DNA from: Cyrtodaria siliqua
Lineage: Eukaryota; Mollusca; Bivalvia; Adapedonta; Hiatellidae
Direction: 5' to 3'
NCBI GenBank assembly: GCA_037043455.1
Contig: JAWPHD010000001.1
Coordinates: forward strand, 124,001-188,000
Length of the DNA stretch: 64,000 nt
Shown one piece after another: positions 10,698 to 21,061 of this stretch. How positions within the stretch are numbered: the stretch's first letter is position 1; each line of letters starts with the position of its first letter. The position numbers and the translations under genes were made by a program. Below the pieces are notes generated by a model. It worked only from the letters and a program-made list of their open reading frames with translations. It was not told where the DNA came from and did no database searches.

Positions 10698-12230
10698 GGC
10701 TATATGGTTCGGATTGAAAAAAGGAAGTGCCACACAGTTATGTCCAGAATACAATCTATATTGGGAAAAGGGTATTTTCACAGTTTTATGAGTAAGGTTC
10801 TCAATAAATCTGATTTCAATGATAAATATAAACTATGATCTCAAAATAGAAGAAATAAAAAAACTACTCGCAAGTTAGACAAATAGAATATATACCCCTT
10901 TAGAGAAGATTGTGGTTCTAAAAAATCCAGCACATTCGAAACTTAATCATTTAATAACAGAAATTCCCAATCCAACAACAGATAAAATTAAACTTATCTA
11001 GAATATTTGTTATAAATGTCTTTGGAACAATCAAAGATAAAATAAAACGAACCATTATAACACAAGATCATAAATCTGGAGGACTAAGAATGATTGATAT
11101 TGAACAATTTATTTCAGCTTTAAAAATAACTTGGATCCGCAGAATATTCGAGATAAAAATAAATATACTCAACTAGTGAAAACAACATGTCCTATTTTCA
11201 CAGGCTTAATTAACTTTTGAAGTTACTATATCAATTAGAACTTAAACAGAGAACACAATCCATTTTGGGAAGAAGTACTTTCCGGTTAGAAATATTTTAC
11301 TGAACAAGTAAAACCAGTCTCCTGGCATCAATTTCATGCAGTTAATATATATGGCACAATCCAGATTTTAAGGTCGGAGGTTCAATCATTTTCTAAGAAG
11401 ATGGTATACAGGAGGTATTTAATTAATTAACGACCTTTTAAACACGAATGGAAACCTATTTACCTACAGAAAATTCACGGATCGGTAGGATATTAGGTAT
11501 GATATTAGGTCTAATTTCTTAGAATATGAAGGTGTTATTACTACTATAAGAAACTACTTGGCTAAATTAAATTTTGCTCATCTGCCCAGCAATAGCCCAA
11601 ACCCTATACGACCTCTTACAATATCACCAATCCAAAAGCACAGTAAAGGGTGTAGACTCATTTATAACCTGTTAAGTACAAGAAACATTTACCCCAAGTC
11701 ATTAATAAAATGGAAAAATGAAGTTATAGCTGTACCTAATTATAAATTTGAATCAATATATGCATTACCATTCAAAATAACGAAATACGAAAACTACTTT
11801 GGTTACAATATCGATTCAACCACAGAATTCTAGGAACTAAATATTTATTGACTAAAATTAATATTCTAGATAACACAAATGAGGTATAGGGTCCTATAGA
11901 AACCACAGCGTCCGAACGCAATGGCATCATAGGTCTACACTGTACTGCAAACAAGGAATTGATAATACAATGAGACAAAAAACAACAGAAAGGGTGGTGA
12001 AAACAGGGTTACAGCTTTTGCAATATTTTACCTGAAACCATTCATCGCCTATTTTGGAAATGTGAAGTTGTAAAACAGTTTTGGTTAGACCTTTCAGAAT
12101 ACATCAGGCATAATTGTAATACAACACTGACACTTTGGTCAGAAACAGATATTCTGTTTGGAAATAAAAGACATTTGGAGTCGATATATAAACGTAGGTA
12201 AAATAGGCCTATAGATACAGACGTATTTGA
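10698..12230 (+). pseudogene. L1/Tx1 ORF2 C-terminal region
   Basis: After KAIWFGLKKGSA come the usual post-RT segments of L1-type ORF2. The stretch 11558-11833 has the KHSKGCRLIYNLLS, LIKWKNEV and LPFKITKYENYF blocks. ILGTKYLLTKINILDNTNE follows after a stop. Beyond an insertion (11884-12006) the frame reads YSFCNILPETIHRLFWKCE, the Cys-rich C-terminal motif. About ten stops or shifts interrupt it. The order and motifs make the assignment good. Confidence 0.7.
11884..12006 (-). mobile_element. PLE-B 3' end inserted in the L1 ORF2
   Basis: The plus strand reads TATAGGGTCCTATAGAAACC, then GCAATGGCATCATAGGTC and GTACTGCAAACAAGGA. This is the reverse of the PLE-B 3' terminus seen at 45549-46100 and 58560-60060. 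It is truncated to about 120 bp. L1 sequence flanks both sides. Confidence 0.8.
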
Positions 12231-12439
12231 TTTTACTAAACCTCAATGAAATACTCCAAAATGCAGGGACTCCACAACAATCGACATAGTAAAACACTAT
12301 TGTCTACTTCTCAACCTTTTTTCTTTACAATTTTCTCCTTTTTTATGTATATATTTAAGTTCTAGAAATTGTTTTGTATTATTAAATTTTTTCTTTTTTT
12401 TCCAAAACAAAATGTAATCCATTCATATCCATAGACTTA

Positions 12440-12835
12440 ATACACCATACTCATAGACATACTAAATGCCTACAATACCCTGAAAAGTCGTATGTGCATA
12501 TATGTGTAAATAATATGTGTATGCGGGTGAGTGTGGTATATATATGAGTGTGTATCCGCAAAAATGTGTATATATTTGAGAAAATACTGATACATGTGTG
12601 TATATATATAGGAAATACAAAATGGCGCATACTTGAAATGAAGCTGACACATGTATAAATATGAAATATATAATAATGCATATTCGATAATATATTGTTG
12701 CAGGTCTATATAAAATACATATATGGTGCATATTTGATATTGGTGCATATGTATACATAACATATCTAATGTGCATATTCGATAGTATATAGTATATTAT
12801 ATGAACCATATAGTATAAGTGTGCTGTAAAAAATA
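12440..12835. repeat. AT/TG-rich degenerate microsatellite tract
   Basis: Repeated TATATGTGTGTAT-like and GCATATTCGATA words give three overlapping open frames on the minus strand rich in Ile, Tyr and His. These frames are simple-sequence artefacts. Confidence 0.6.
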
Positions 12836-13569
12836 AGTTTAGCAAGTAAATTGCATGGCAAATTCATTTGCGCATACTCTAGGTCATGCGTGGCAGTCAT
12901 TAACAATATAATTAAAATAATGAGCAGATATATGCAGGGCATTGTCTTTGAAACGATATCTGCGGGTAAAACACGTTTTAATCTACCTGCTTCACAGTTA
13001 TTATAATTTAGTACTTATTTCAATGTAAAGGGAGATAATTTCAATTTTCTTTAAAAAACAATTGGAACCTATATAATGGCAAGGTTTAGTATCCGTTGGT
13101 TTTGTGTCTTTTATAACTTGAAACACAGAAATGTTATTTAGTGACATTTTACCATGTTCTTTATCATATTGAAATATGAAATACGCTGTTTTAAGTAATT
13201 GGGAGATACCTTAGATCACAACTAATCAGCGAAAGAGAAGATCACCCTATGTCGTGCAAATGTTTTATAATACTTCACATTATGACATAGCATTTAATTT
13301 CTTTAAGCTACATGTACATAAGAGCTTGCTATTTTTTTTTTACTTTTTTCAGTATATACGTAGTTGAAAATATACAGATGCATACAAATGAATATCTTTA
13401 CATAAAATGCATGAATACATGATTTAACATTTCCCTTCTCCAGTAATCTGTTTGCAAAGTAACATCATATTATTATTGTTATATTAATATTTAAAATAAG
13501 ATACTTGACACAATAAGAATGTAGTGAGTTACATGTTTATCAAAAATGAATAGACACATTTTGAATGAA
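12836..13569. other. Gene-free AT-rich sequence
   Basis: No gene, known repeat or RNA recognised. Confidence 0.5.
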
Positions 13570-13770
13570 ATCGGTAAATAATATCGATATGTGAAACGCT
13601 GAATGCCTGAAGCGAACGAAACGAAGGCAACGAACAAAATGCATTTTTAAAATATAGATCATGCAACGTTCATTCTGCGTTCGTTCTGCGTTCATTCTGC
13701 GTTCATTTTCCGTTCGTTCAGCGTTCGTTCTGCATTTATTTGGGGTACTTGAACGCAACTGGGTCTGTAT
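13570..13770 (+). repeat. AACGAACG-rich dispersed repeat, end segment
   Basis: GAACGAAACGAAGG and repeated TTCGTTCTGCG words lead into a fixed end, GGGGTACTTGAACGCAACT then GGGTCTGTAT. The same end follows AACGGAATGC runs at 19100-19195 and 40425-40478, all on the plus strand. It is a dispersed, non-coding family with internal short tandem repeats. Confidence 0.7.
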
Positions 13771-13774
13771 ATGT

Positions 13775-13960
13775 TTTACTCTCCGATCCCATCCTGGCAG
13801 CCCTTGTATGTTTGTGATGTCATATCTTGCATTTTATACATCTTTGTAATTGAAGTCTGTATCTATTCGTGCTTTTTGTTGTCTGTAGTCCTTGAATGCT
13901 ACATTTCCTGTTCGACTTTCATATCTACTTTTATTGATACCATAATGAAATCAAATACAC
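13775..13960 (+). mobile_element. PLE-A-related 3' end, diverged subfamily
   Basis: The segment has TGTTTGTGATGTCATATCTTG, then GTCCTTGAATGCTACATTTC and CTGTTCGACTTTCATATCTAC. This is the same layout as the PLE-A terminus but with GTTCGACTTT in place of CCGATCTTTT. Relatives are at 41483-42190. Confidence 0.5.
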
Positions 13961-14339
13961 TTGATCATATGATATTGCTTGTGCTATCAGTAGACATATA
14001 TATATCGAGTAATTATAGAAGCGTTATGGATCCGAAATATATGTCTGTTTGCATCTGTAATGATGTAAAGCGGAGATCCGGAACTTCTTAGCCAAGTGTT
14101 TGATTAGGTGAGTAATTATTGTTGTCTAACGTAAAATTAAATAATGGAAAGAGCAAATGCACCAATAAAATTCACCCAATTGTCACTTATAAACATAATT
14201 CGTTTTTGGATTACAAAATATGACTTAATGTCTATCGTTTGGGGTGTGACAATGCATTAGTACGTCTAGACAGCGCTAACCAAATGTAATGCATCATGAC
14301 GCATGGGCTAATACTATATTACCGTATAGTGAATTACCA

Positions 14340-14476
14340 CTTTGCAAATCTTAGAACTACTTTCTGGTATGCTTTTAATTTGCTTCTAGCCAATTGAAAC
14401 AAAGTATAATCATATAAACACATGTCTTTTACATTTATAACACACTACTCCAGCCGTTAAAGGTTCCGGGTATTGT
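14340..14476 (+). repeat. 137 bp inverted repeat, left arm
   Basis: The arm is an exact reverse complement, base for base as I read it, of 18240-18376. It starts CTTTGCAAATCTTAGAACTA and ends GGTTCCGGGTATTGT. No open frame or known family. A CR1/L2-like LINE begins a few bases beyond its right edge after a 30 bp PLE-A scrap (14477-14505). Confidence 0.9.
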
Positions 14477-14482
14477 AGGCAG

Positions 14483-15300
14483 TTTATTTTGCGTATCGTT
14501 TATCTTAGAGCTATACGTAAACATCTCACACAAAAGTCAACTGAATCAATAGTGCATGGATTGGTTCATTCCCACATTGACTTCTGCAACGGTCTATTTA
14601 CTGAAATTCCAGCCTACCAAATCAACAAACTACAGCGAGTCCAAAATCATGCCGCTAGAGTAGTTATGAATGCTTCCTATGAACAACCAAGCGCTGAATT
14701 CTGAAACAATTACACTGGCTTCCAGTTGAAGCTAGAGTCATGTTCAAAGTCCTAGTTATAGTCTTCCGTGTCATCAATGGTACAGCTCCAGTATATCTGA
14801 GGGAAATGTTTGTACCTACTCGAGGACGGTACAGACTGCGATCACAAAGTGACACTAACTTCAACATCCCTAGGCGGCGAACAAAACTAGCAGACAGATC
14901 TCTGGCCGTCGTTGGTCCCAAATGGTGGAACGATCTACCTAGTTATCTGAAAGCCATTCAGTCTGAAGCCAGCTTTAGATCAAAACTGAAAACACATTTG
15001 TATAGTCAGTTTCATGAACAATGACTGTGCTCTTGTTAAATACAAAATATCTGCAATGATATAAAACAGCATTGATATATATATATATAGGTCTAAATCT
15101 TAAGTTCTAGAATCCTGTTTATATTTTGAATGTATATGTTTTATGTGTGTATATAATTATGTAGTATCATATACATGTACATGTGTAAAATGTTTATTCT
15201 TTTTAACTAAATGTGTGTTATGTAATTGTGAAGCGCAGTAGAATATTTTATAATTTTTGCGCTATATAAATGCCATGTATTTGTATATTTGTATTTACTA
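14483..15300 (+). mobile_element. CR1/L2-like LINE, 5'-truncated 3' end
   Basis: The C-terminal end of a LINE ORF2 in two frames. The first (14489-14704) has LRAIRKHL, HSHIDFCNGL and INKLQRVQNHAARVV. The second, after a frameshift near 14697, continues LKQLHWLPVEARVMFK, NGTAPVYLREM, RYRLRSQSD, then VVGPKWWNDLPSYLK and FRSKLKTHLY, and stops at about 15025. These blocks are typical of the thumb/C-terminal part of CR1/L2-type LINEs. The 3' UTR ends with TGTGAAGCGCAGTAG, GCGCTATATAAATGCCATG and an ATTTGTAT short repeat, the usual kind of tail for this group. One frameshift is visible; RT catalytic motifs are absent. Confidence 0.8.
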
Positions 15301-15386
15301 ACGGCAGTTTAGACTATTATACTATGTAAAATTGCTATGAGGTTTGTGAAGCACTCATCTTCCTATTAGATAATATTTTCGTCAGG

Positions 15387-16240
15387 TATGGAACCACCGT
15401 TTATAGACAAATTGTTGGTATCCCCATGGGTACGAACTGTGCACCACTTGTCGCAGATTTGCTTTTAATTTGCTATGAAAGGGATTTCATGTTGAGTCTT
15501 TCACCAGATACCCAGGCAGATGTTATTGAAGCCTTTAATGACACCTCTCGGTATCTGGATGACATATTGTACATTGACAACCCTTTCTTTCCAACTATGG
15601 TTAATTATATTTATCCTAAAGAACTTCAGCTTAACAAAGCTAATATATCTGATAATAAAGCTTCTGTTCTTGATTTAGATCTCTCGATTGAAAATGGTAA
15701 AATAATTAGCAAAATCTATGACAAGAGAGATGATTTTAATTTTGACATTGTTAATTATCCCCACTTGGTTGGGGATGTTCCCAACTTCTTATGGGGAGTA
15801 TGTGTCTCAACTTATTCGTTTTTCTAGAGCTTGTGCTCGAGTTGAGGACTTTAATATTCGTAATCTTTGTATAACTAAAAAGTTACTCAATCAGGGTTAC
15901 CGTTACCATAAACTTCGTAAGACCGTTGCAAAATTTTATTATCGTAACCCTGATCTTCTTTCCAAATATAAAAATAATTTATGGACTCTTCTGCGACAAG
16001 GACTATCACAACCTGACCTATGGCGATATGATTTATAAACTTCGTAAGATTCTTGGTCATGAACACTTTCATACTATCTTTGTTAAATTTGTTAAACAGT
16101 TTATCAAAAGAGGTTATGACCCTATCATTTTCCAACGTACTGCATGCCTGGTGGTGGACCCTTTTACAGTTTGCCACTATGCTTTCCTCTTTAATTGTAC
16201 GACGACCGGACAGGCTGTGGACCCTATGATGACGTGTACC
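15387..16240 (+). pseudogene. Penelope-like reverse transcriptase (PLE-A)
   Basis: RT palm and thumb in three frames. The first (15426-15827) reads MGTNCAPLVADLL, ICYERDFMLSLSPDTQAD, SRYLDDILYIDNPFF (YLDD at 15552-15563, catalytic Asp pair intact) and IYDKRDDFNFDIVNYPHL. A shift near 15790 moves to SYGEYVSQLIRFSRAC, KKLLNQGYRYHKLRK and LRQGLSQ. A second shift near 16020 moves to YKLRKILGHEHFH, IKRGYDPIIFQRTACLVVD and GQAVDPMMT. Other copies end in TAA just after MMTPT (minus strand, about 50015), so the true stop lies here although this copy reads on to 16420. Usual length cannot be judged because the N terminus is missing. Dead through two frameshifts. Confidence 0.75.
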
Positions 16241-16544
16241 TTAAGCCCATTGGGACGGTGGCGTTTGATGTTTGTTTATGATCTTTCTTGTCGTGCCCTT
16301 AATGGTTTATTCTCTTACTGCTCTGGCTTTTGCCATGTTTTTGAGTACCTTCACTGTGGCTTTCTAGACTATTGTTTTTTTTCACGAGCATATTTGTGTT
16401 TTACTTATATTGCCTATTGATGCTGCCTTGTTGGTTAGAGATTAGATCATGGCTGGGATTTCTTTATTTTCACTGTCCTATTTTAATGGGATGACAGTAG
16501 GGTAAGTGTGAGGTTTGGTGCACCCTAGAACCGGTTTAAACCCC

Positions 16545-16565
16545 CAGTGGCCTACTTTGCCACTG
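16545..16565 (+). other. Conserved 3' UTR hairpin of PLE-A
   Basis: A perfect 7 bp stem CAGTGGC/GCCACTG closes a CTACTTT loop. The corresponding hairpins in a divergent copy (49120-49140) and in PLE-B (59874-59895) keep the pairing with different bases. It sits about 190 bases upstream of the element 3' end and may be recognised by the element RT. Confidence 0.6.
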
Positions 16566-16741
16566 ACCGTTCCAAGGCGGCAGCCCTATTGTCAACCCTT
16601 TTGTGTTTGAGATGTCGTTTGAATTTATTATTGCTTTTGCATTCTTGTTTGTCAGTTTGCGTGTTTGCTTCTGTGTTTTGTGGTTGACTGTCCTCCTTGA
16701 ATGCTACTTTCTCTGTCCGATCTTTTTATATTTCTTTTTGA

Positions 16742-17050
16742 TGTTTATTGCAAATGTTATCAAGAACGTCGCCTGCATTTTTAATAAACCAAAATAACTT
16801 AATCCCAGAGTTGTCATAAGCTTTAGCACCATATTGATTAACGTGATCTTTAATGGCAGTAAGACAAGATTTTAAAAGTTTGGAGATATTTTGTAGTGGT
16901 GCAATGGAAATGAAACGTATGGTTGTTTGTGTAATTTAGGAATCCAGTACATCGTTGGAATTTTGAGCTTAATAAAGAGTGTATGAAAATGATCATGAAC
17001 AGGAATTTACGAAGTTGTAAATCACGTCACCATAGCGTTAGGTGGTGAAA
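16742..17050 (-). mobile_element. PLE-A pieces in inverted orientation
   Basis: From 16745 the sequence matches the minus-strand PLE-A RT 5' part (AATGTTATCAAGAACGTC, CCAAAATAACTTAATCCCAG, GTGATCTTTAATGGCAGT). From about 16980 it switches to the 3' part of the RT (GTATGAAAATGATCATGA, AAATCACGTCACCATAG). It abuts the plus-strand copy ending at 16741. Joined inverted fragments are typical of Penelope-like insertions. Confidence 0.7.
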
Positions 17051-17484
17051 ATGGCATTGTCTTAAAGTTAACTATCAGTATATTATGACTACGGTTTACT
17101 TCTAATTTCATGTTTCCAATCAGCGTGTATATATTGGATACATTCGCACCATTCGGTTTCTATAGAGCGTCCTTATGCAATAATACATCAAATTTATTCT
17201 TGAATTCAGAATGTGTCACTACAATACAATTCCGTGAAAGTGCAATCACTGTGTGGATATGTACAACCCATTGGAGTCCGTTTTGTCCAGTATACAGCTT
17301 GTTTGTAAATATGTGTTAGGGCAACAATTTTGTTCTATTGTCCTTGAAAGCCAAATGTCCTGTTCGACGTTTATATCTACTTTTGTAAATATATATTAAA
17401 TTGTATTGCTGCTTAAGTGCAAGCCAATGATAGGAGACATATATAGTGTTGAATTAACCGTCTCTAGCCATGGACATAACATGG
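17051..17484. other. Mostly unassigned; possible PLE-like tail near 17330
   Basis: 17330-17395 (GTCCTTGAAAGCC, TGTCCTGTTCGACG, TATATCTACTTTTG) resembles the end of the diverged PLE-A subfamily. The rest shows no gene. Confidence 0.35.
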
Positions 17485-17645
17485 AAATGAGAATATGGTC
17501 TTATAGAAACCACAGCAATCAAACGCAATGGCACCGTAGGTCCGCACCGCACCACAAACCGAAATATGAGCATATTTAAAATGTCAATGAAAAGGACAAT
17601 ACGCAACATAAAGAGTAGTGAAGACAGGCTGAACCCGTATATTTT
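17485..17645 (-). mobile_element. PLE-B 3' end fragment
   Basis: Plus strand TGGTCTTATAGAAACCACAG, CAATGGCACCGTAGGTCC and GTGAAGACAGG match the reversed PLE-B terminus. It is diverged and 5'-truncated. Confidence 0.65.
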
Positions 17646-17969
17646 CTCACTCGCATGTTTTATTAATAAAACGCGTTGTTAGGCGAGTTCAAAATATGTC
17701 AATCTGTTTCCGATGGATGTTCTAATATCTAAATAAAAAAAGGTAACTGATACACTTTTGATTGATTCGACAGTTTCTAAGGACGTTTGTATTTCTCACT
17801 GAAAATACTTAGGGGCAATAAACAACCAAATGCCATACAACATAGACAATCCCTACATGTCATTCAAGTGAAATGTTGACTCCACATACATTTCATATGA
17901 CACTGGAAAAACGAAAGGAAACGAAATAAAACGAAATGAAACAATCCAATAACAAATAGTATAATAACA

Positions 17970-18239
17970 GACTATGGAAAGGAGTGAATAAATACACGAC
18001 ATATTGCAGTCTCGGTTTGTTTGAGACTGTTCGTGAACGGTAGTGAAAACTGTTTGATACCATTCACGTCCTCTAGCACCTACTTGAGCAGAACTCAAGA
18101 TGTCAAATTTCAATTTAAACAATTGAGCTATACTAAAGATGGTATGCATATGACGTTGAACATTGACGCCTGCGTATCACAAACAACAGTCACTAAAGAG
18201 TCAATCAAAAAGAAGATAGCATATTCTAAGGGTGATTAA
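17970..18239 (-). repeat. HP repeat, type 2 copy
   Basis: The second hairpin is intact: CAGTCTC/GAGACTG at 18019-18041 or so. The first has one mismatch (GAACGGTA against TACCATTC). It continues through ACTTGAGCAGAACTCAA to CCTAAGGGTGATTAAAC-like sequence matching 360-465. Its edge at 18239/18240 is also the edge of the 137 bp inverted repeat arm. Confidence 0.65.
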
Positions 18240-18376
18240 ACAATACCCGGAACCTTTAACGGCTGGAGTAGTGTGTTATAAATGTAAAAGACATGTGTTT
18301 ATATGATTATACTTTGTTTCAATTGGCTAGAAGCAAATTAAAAGCATACCAGAAAGTAGTTCTAAGATTTGCAAAG
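18240..18376 (-). repeat. 137 bp inverted repeat, right arm
   Basis: Exact reverse complement of 14340-14476, with 3.76 kb between arms. The left neighbour is an HP repeat, the right neighbour an AACGAACG repeat. No coding content. Confidence 0.9.
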
Positions 18377-19200
18377 ACGAACGCAACGAACGATGAATGC
18401 ATTTTTTAAAACGATAAACGCTGAAAACGAACGGAACGAACGCAGCGAAACGAACGAAACGAACGCAAATGCATTTCGCTATTTCGGATAACTTTCAATA
18501 TTATCAGATTATCCTTTTGAGTATATAATTGAAGTCTCGATTTAAACGAAGTGCGTTGTGCAGTATTTTAATATAAAGAAATACACTGCGTAAATGGTGT
18601 TTTAAAGCACGATTACACGCTTTAATTTTTACCGATTTAAAATAGGAAATGTATTTATTGTGTAGCACACACTTTATATTATTTCATTATAAAACTGAAA
18701 TAATGCTGGTAAAATCAGATTGCATATTTTGATATAGTGTCAAGTATGTTAAATTTTTGATGAAAATAACATAAAACCGGAAGAAAATCATTAATGTGCA
18801 CCACCAAATAATGTCAACCAAAGTACACATCGTTCAATATGATCACAAACATTAGCCGCCGACTAATGGTAAGAACCGCATAACTGGATATCATACGTGG
18901 TTTAATCGTCAGAAATGTTGCGATTGGTAAACGTTGAACGAACGAACGAAAATGCATTTTCTCCGTTGGTGCATTTAAACGCACACATTATGTTGCGTTC
19001 GTTCCGTGCATTTAAATGAACGCAAAGTTTCGTTTATAAACGCTGAATGCATTAAAAAAAGCAAATGATTTGCATTTTAAAAATTGCATTCATAAAAATG
19101 AAATGCAAACGGAATGCAAACGGAGCGCAAACGGAACGCAAACGAACCGCAAACGGAATGCATTTTTGGGGTACTTGAACGCAACTGGGTCTGTATGTGC
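18377..19200 (+). repeat. AACGAACG-rich dispersed repeat, long copy
   Basis: Clusters of AACGAACG-type words occur at 18377-18475 and 18930-19160. Between them lies unremarkable AT-rich sequence. Shared segments with 40200-40480 include AATGCATTTTCTCCGTTGG-like, TTTATAAACGCTGAATGCATT and the AACGGAATGCAAACGG array, then GGGGTACTTGAACGCAACT. The open frame at 19070-19261 is a translation of the array. Confidence 0.65.
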
Positions 19201-19236
19201 GGAGGTGTGGGGGTGGGGGCGGGGGGGGGGGGGTGC
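19200..19236 (+). repeat. G-rich tract
   Basis: GGAGGTGTGGGGGTGGGGGC is followed by about 13 consecutive G. Four or more G-runs on one strand could form a G-quadruplex; length polymorphism or sequencing error is likely. Confidence 0.6.
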
Positions 19237-19259
19237 GGAAAATCCTTCATCACATAAAT

Positions 19260-20355
19260 GACACTATTGCAGTTAGATTTTAACTGCAAGAAGAAGCACG
19301 AAGTATTATCGCTTTCATAACACTTTCATACCACACGCCTAACAAAACGTTGAGTTCGTTGATTGTAAACCTAACGTAGGGAGAAATAAGAAGCAAACTA
19401 CTTTTACCGAATAAACATAATTAGTCTCCATTTATACGCTTCAATAACATATTTCACAACACTGTATACATATGTATTAACTGCAATTTACTTAACAACA
19501 GCTTTTAACTATGCACTTTATCTCTTAAAAGGAATTTAGCATTCCGAAGTCTTACATTGCCTTTTGAAATACAATCAGGTCTCCGTTATCTTCCGGAATA
19601 TAAGTGAAAATATAAAGAAATACAAATGTACTGTTTGTGCAAACAAAAACAACTAATACAAATGTACTACATGTGCAAACAATTGTAAAACCATGCGCAA
19701 TTGTTTAGCACCTTGAAACACCTTAAACACGTGCACACCACCCTTTCATACTAATTATTATACTAGAGTTTCATCCACTTGAGCAGTCTGGCCAAACAAC
19801 AAGTACATACTAGCACACGTAAATACCATGTAACAACACTATTGTGTATACACTTAAAATCCAAGGACACATTGTCTTGATAGTTTCCATTCACAGAACA
19901 CGGTCAATCAAAGGAAATGTTCAAGCCGTATGCATGTACCATGCGTTTATAAGTGTGACTTAACAATTTGCAGTACAAACAGAAGAGTTAAACAAATACG
20001 TTTATCATTCTATATTTACATTTACATTCATGCATAATATATTACCTAATCAGACGTTGTCTAGGATATTCGGTGTACTTAATTTGTTAAAACAATAATT
20101 AAATACAGCCCATGCATCAACTTGTGTAACACAGTTAGCGAGTTTATCTGCCTTTAAGTATGGTAAAGTTTGGAAGATATATTGTTATTTGACTGTTCAT
20201 CCACCATACTGGATATAGTTCACTAGGAATGCTTCATGTGGACGAACTGTTCAATAAGGTTCAGGTGTTTTGAAGTTTATGATAAGCCTACAGAACATTA
20301 ATCTTTTTTTCTTCTAAATATATTTTATAAAGGTGTCATCATTTTATTAAAACAA
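19260..20355. other. Gene-free sequence
   Basis: No motif-bearing frame, RNA or repeat family recognised over about 1.1 kb. Confidence 0.5.
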
Positions 20356-20370
20356 AAGGATGAATTAAAC

Positions 20371-21060
20371 AACACAGTAATAGATATTGAAAAAGATAAG
20401 AAAAACGGTACAATGGATGGAAATAAAAAGACCAGAGACAAGATAAACACCATAATTTCAAACTATGATGTAAACGATATATGGCGAATATTGAACCCCG
20501 ATACTAAACATTTTACATGGCATTCGAATCATAAACCTCCGATATTTTGTAGGCTTGATTACTTTTTAATATCCTCAAATATAGTAAATAATATTACAAA
20601 GTGTAAACTATCTGCAGGTCTACGTTCGGATCATTCATTAGTATATTTTAACATTAACCTGTCAAAACAAAATCACGGTCCCGGGTATGTTAAACTCAAT
20701 AACAGTGTACTTTCAAATGAGGATTATCAAATAAATATTCGAAATGCCATAAAAGAAATATCCGATATAAATAAGAACGCTTACCATAATACATTATGGG
20801 AATTAATTAAAGGCGCAGTAAGGAATGAAACAATACAATATTGCTCTTCTAAAAAGAAAAGAGAAATAAATGAAGAAAGCACAGTAACTAGGGAAATAGA
20901 TATATTAGAATATGATTTATCAAACGACCCAAACAATGGGCAATTACATGAAACACTAAAAATAAAGAAAGGTAAACTGGCAGAAATAATTGAAAAGAAA
21001 ACAAACGGAATAATATTGAGAGCAAAAGCACAATATATCGAAGGAGCAGAAAAAACATGA
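20371..21060 (+). pseudogene. L1/Tx1 ORF2: endonuclease C-terminus and linker
   Basis: A 215-codon uninterrupted frame. It begins in the AP-type endonuclease region: VNDIWRILNPDTKHFTWHS, then FCRLDYFLISSNI and SAGLRSDHSLVYF. The RSDHS motif holds the conserved Asp-His of the nuclease active site, so the nuclease 3' half is intact here. The linker of about 130 residues is lysine/glutamate-rich and ends IILRAKAQYIEGAEKT at a TGA (21058-21060). In family members EGEKNTKYF and the RT should follow; both are absent. Confidence 0.8.
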
Positions 21061-21061
21061 T

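Larger units (their letters stand above)
6350..12380 (+). mobile_element. L1/Tx1-type LINE ORF2 remnant with nested insertions
   Basis: Pieces of one L1/Tx1-type ORF2 lie in order on the plus strand: linker (about 6400-6520, with a RSKARG match), RT first half (6722-7200), RT second half (10104-10470), post-RT region (10700-11880) and the C-terminal cysteine/FW region (12006-12230). They are separated by insertions at 7200-10103, 10472-10697 and 11884-12006. On removing these, the reading continues sensibly across each gap. Many stops and frameshifts show it is long dead. The 3' boundary is uncertain, near 12300-12400. Confidence 0.75.
15297..16741 (+). mobile_element. PLE-A copy with most of the RT
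   Basis: The best continuous PLE-A copy. It starts within the RT at ACTAACGGCAGTTTA, runs through the palm and thumb, and finishes with the family 3' UTR ending in GTCCGATCTTTTTATATTTC. At 16742 it joins a minus-strand PLE-A piece. The RT type (IPMGTNCAPL and YLDD motifs) and the inverted partner suggest a Penelope-like element, perhaps of the Naiad group; no GIY-YIG nuclease is visible, as expected for a 5'-truncated copy if that domain is N-terminal. Confidence 0.75.

Noticed and set aside
12451..12845. Three overlapping minus-strand open frames
   Set aside because: They translate a TATATG/TGTGTA simple-sequence tract; composition is Ile/Tyr/His only.
14664..14921. Minus-strand open frame
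   Set aside because: It is the antisense shadow of the CR1/L2 LINE coding sequence.
16603..16797. Recurring hydrophobic open frame in PLE-A 3' UTR copies (also 4021, 10424, 40413, 52594)
   Set aside because: It recurs only because the repeat recurs; it varies in start and length, crosses repeat ends and has no family motif.
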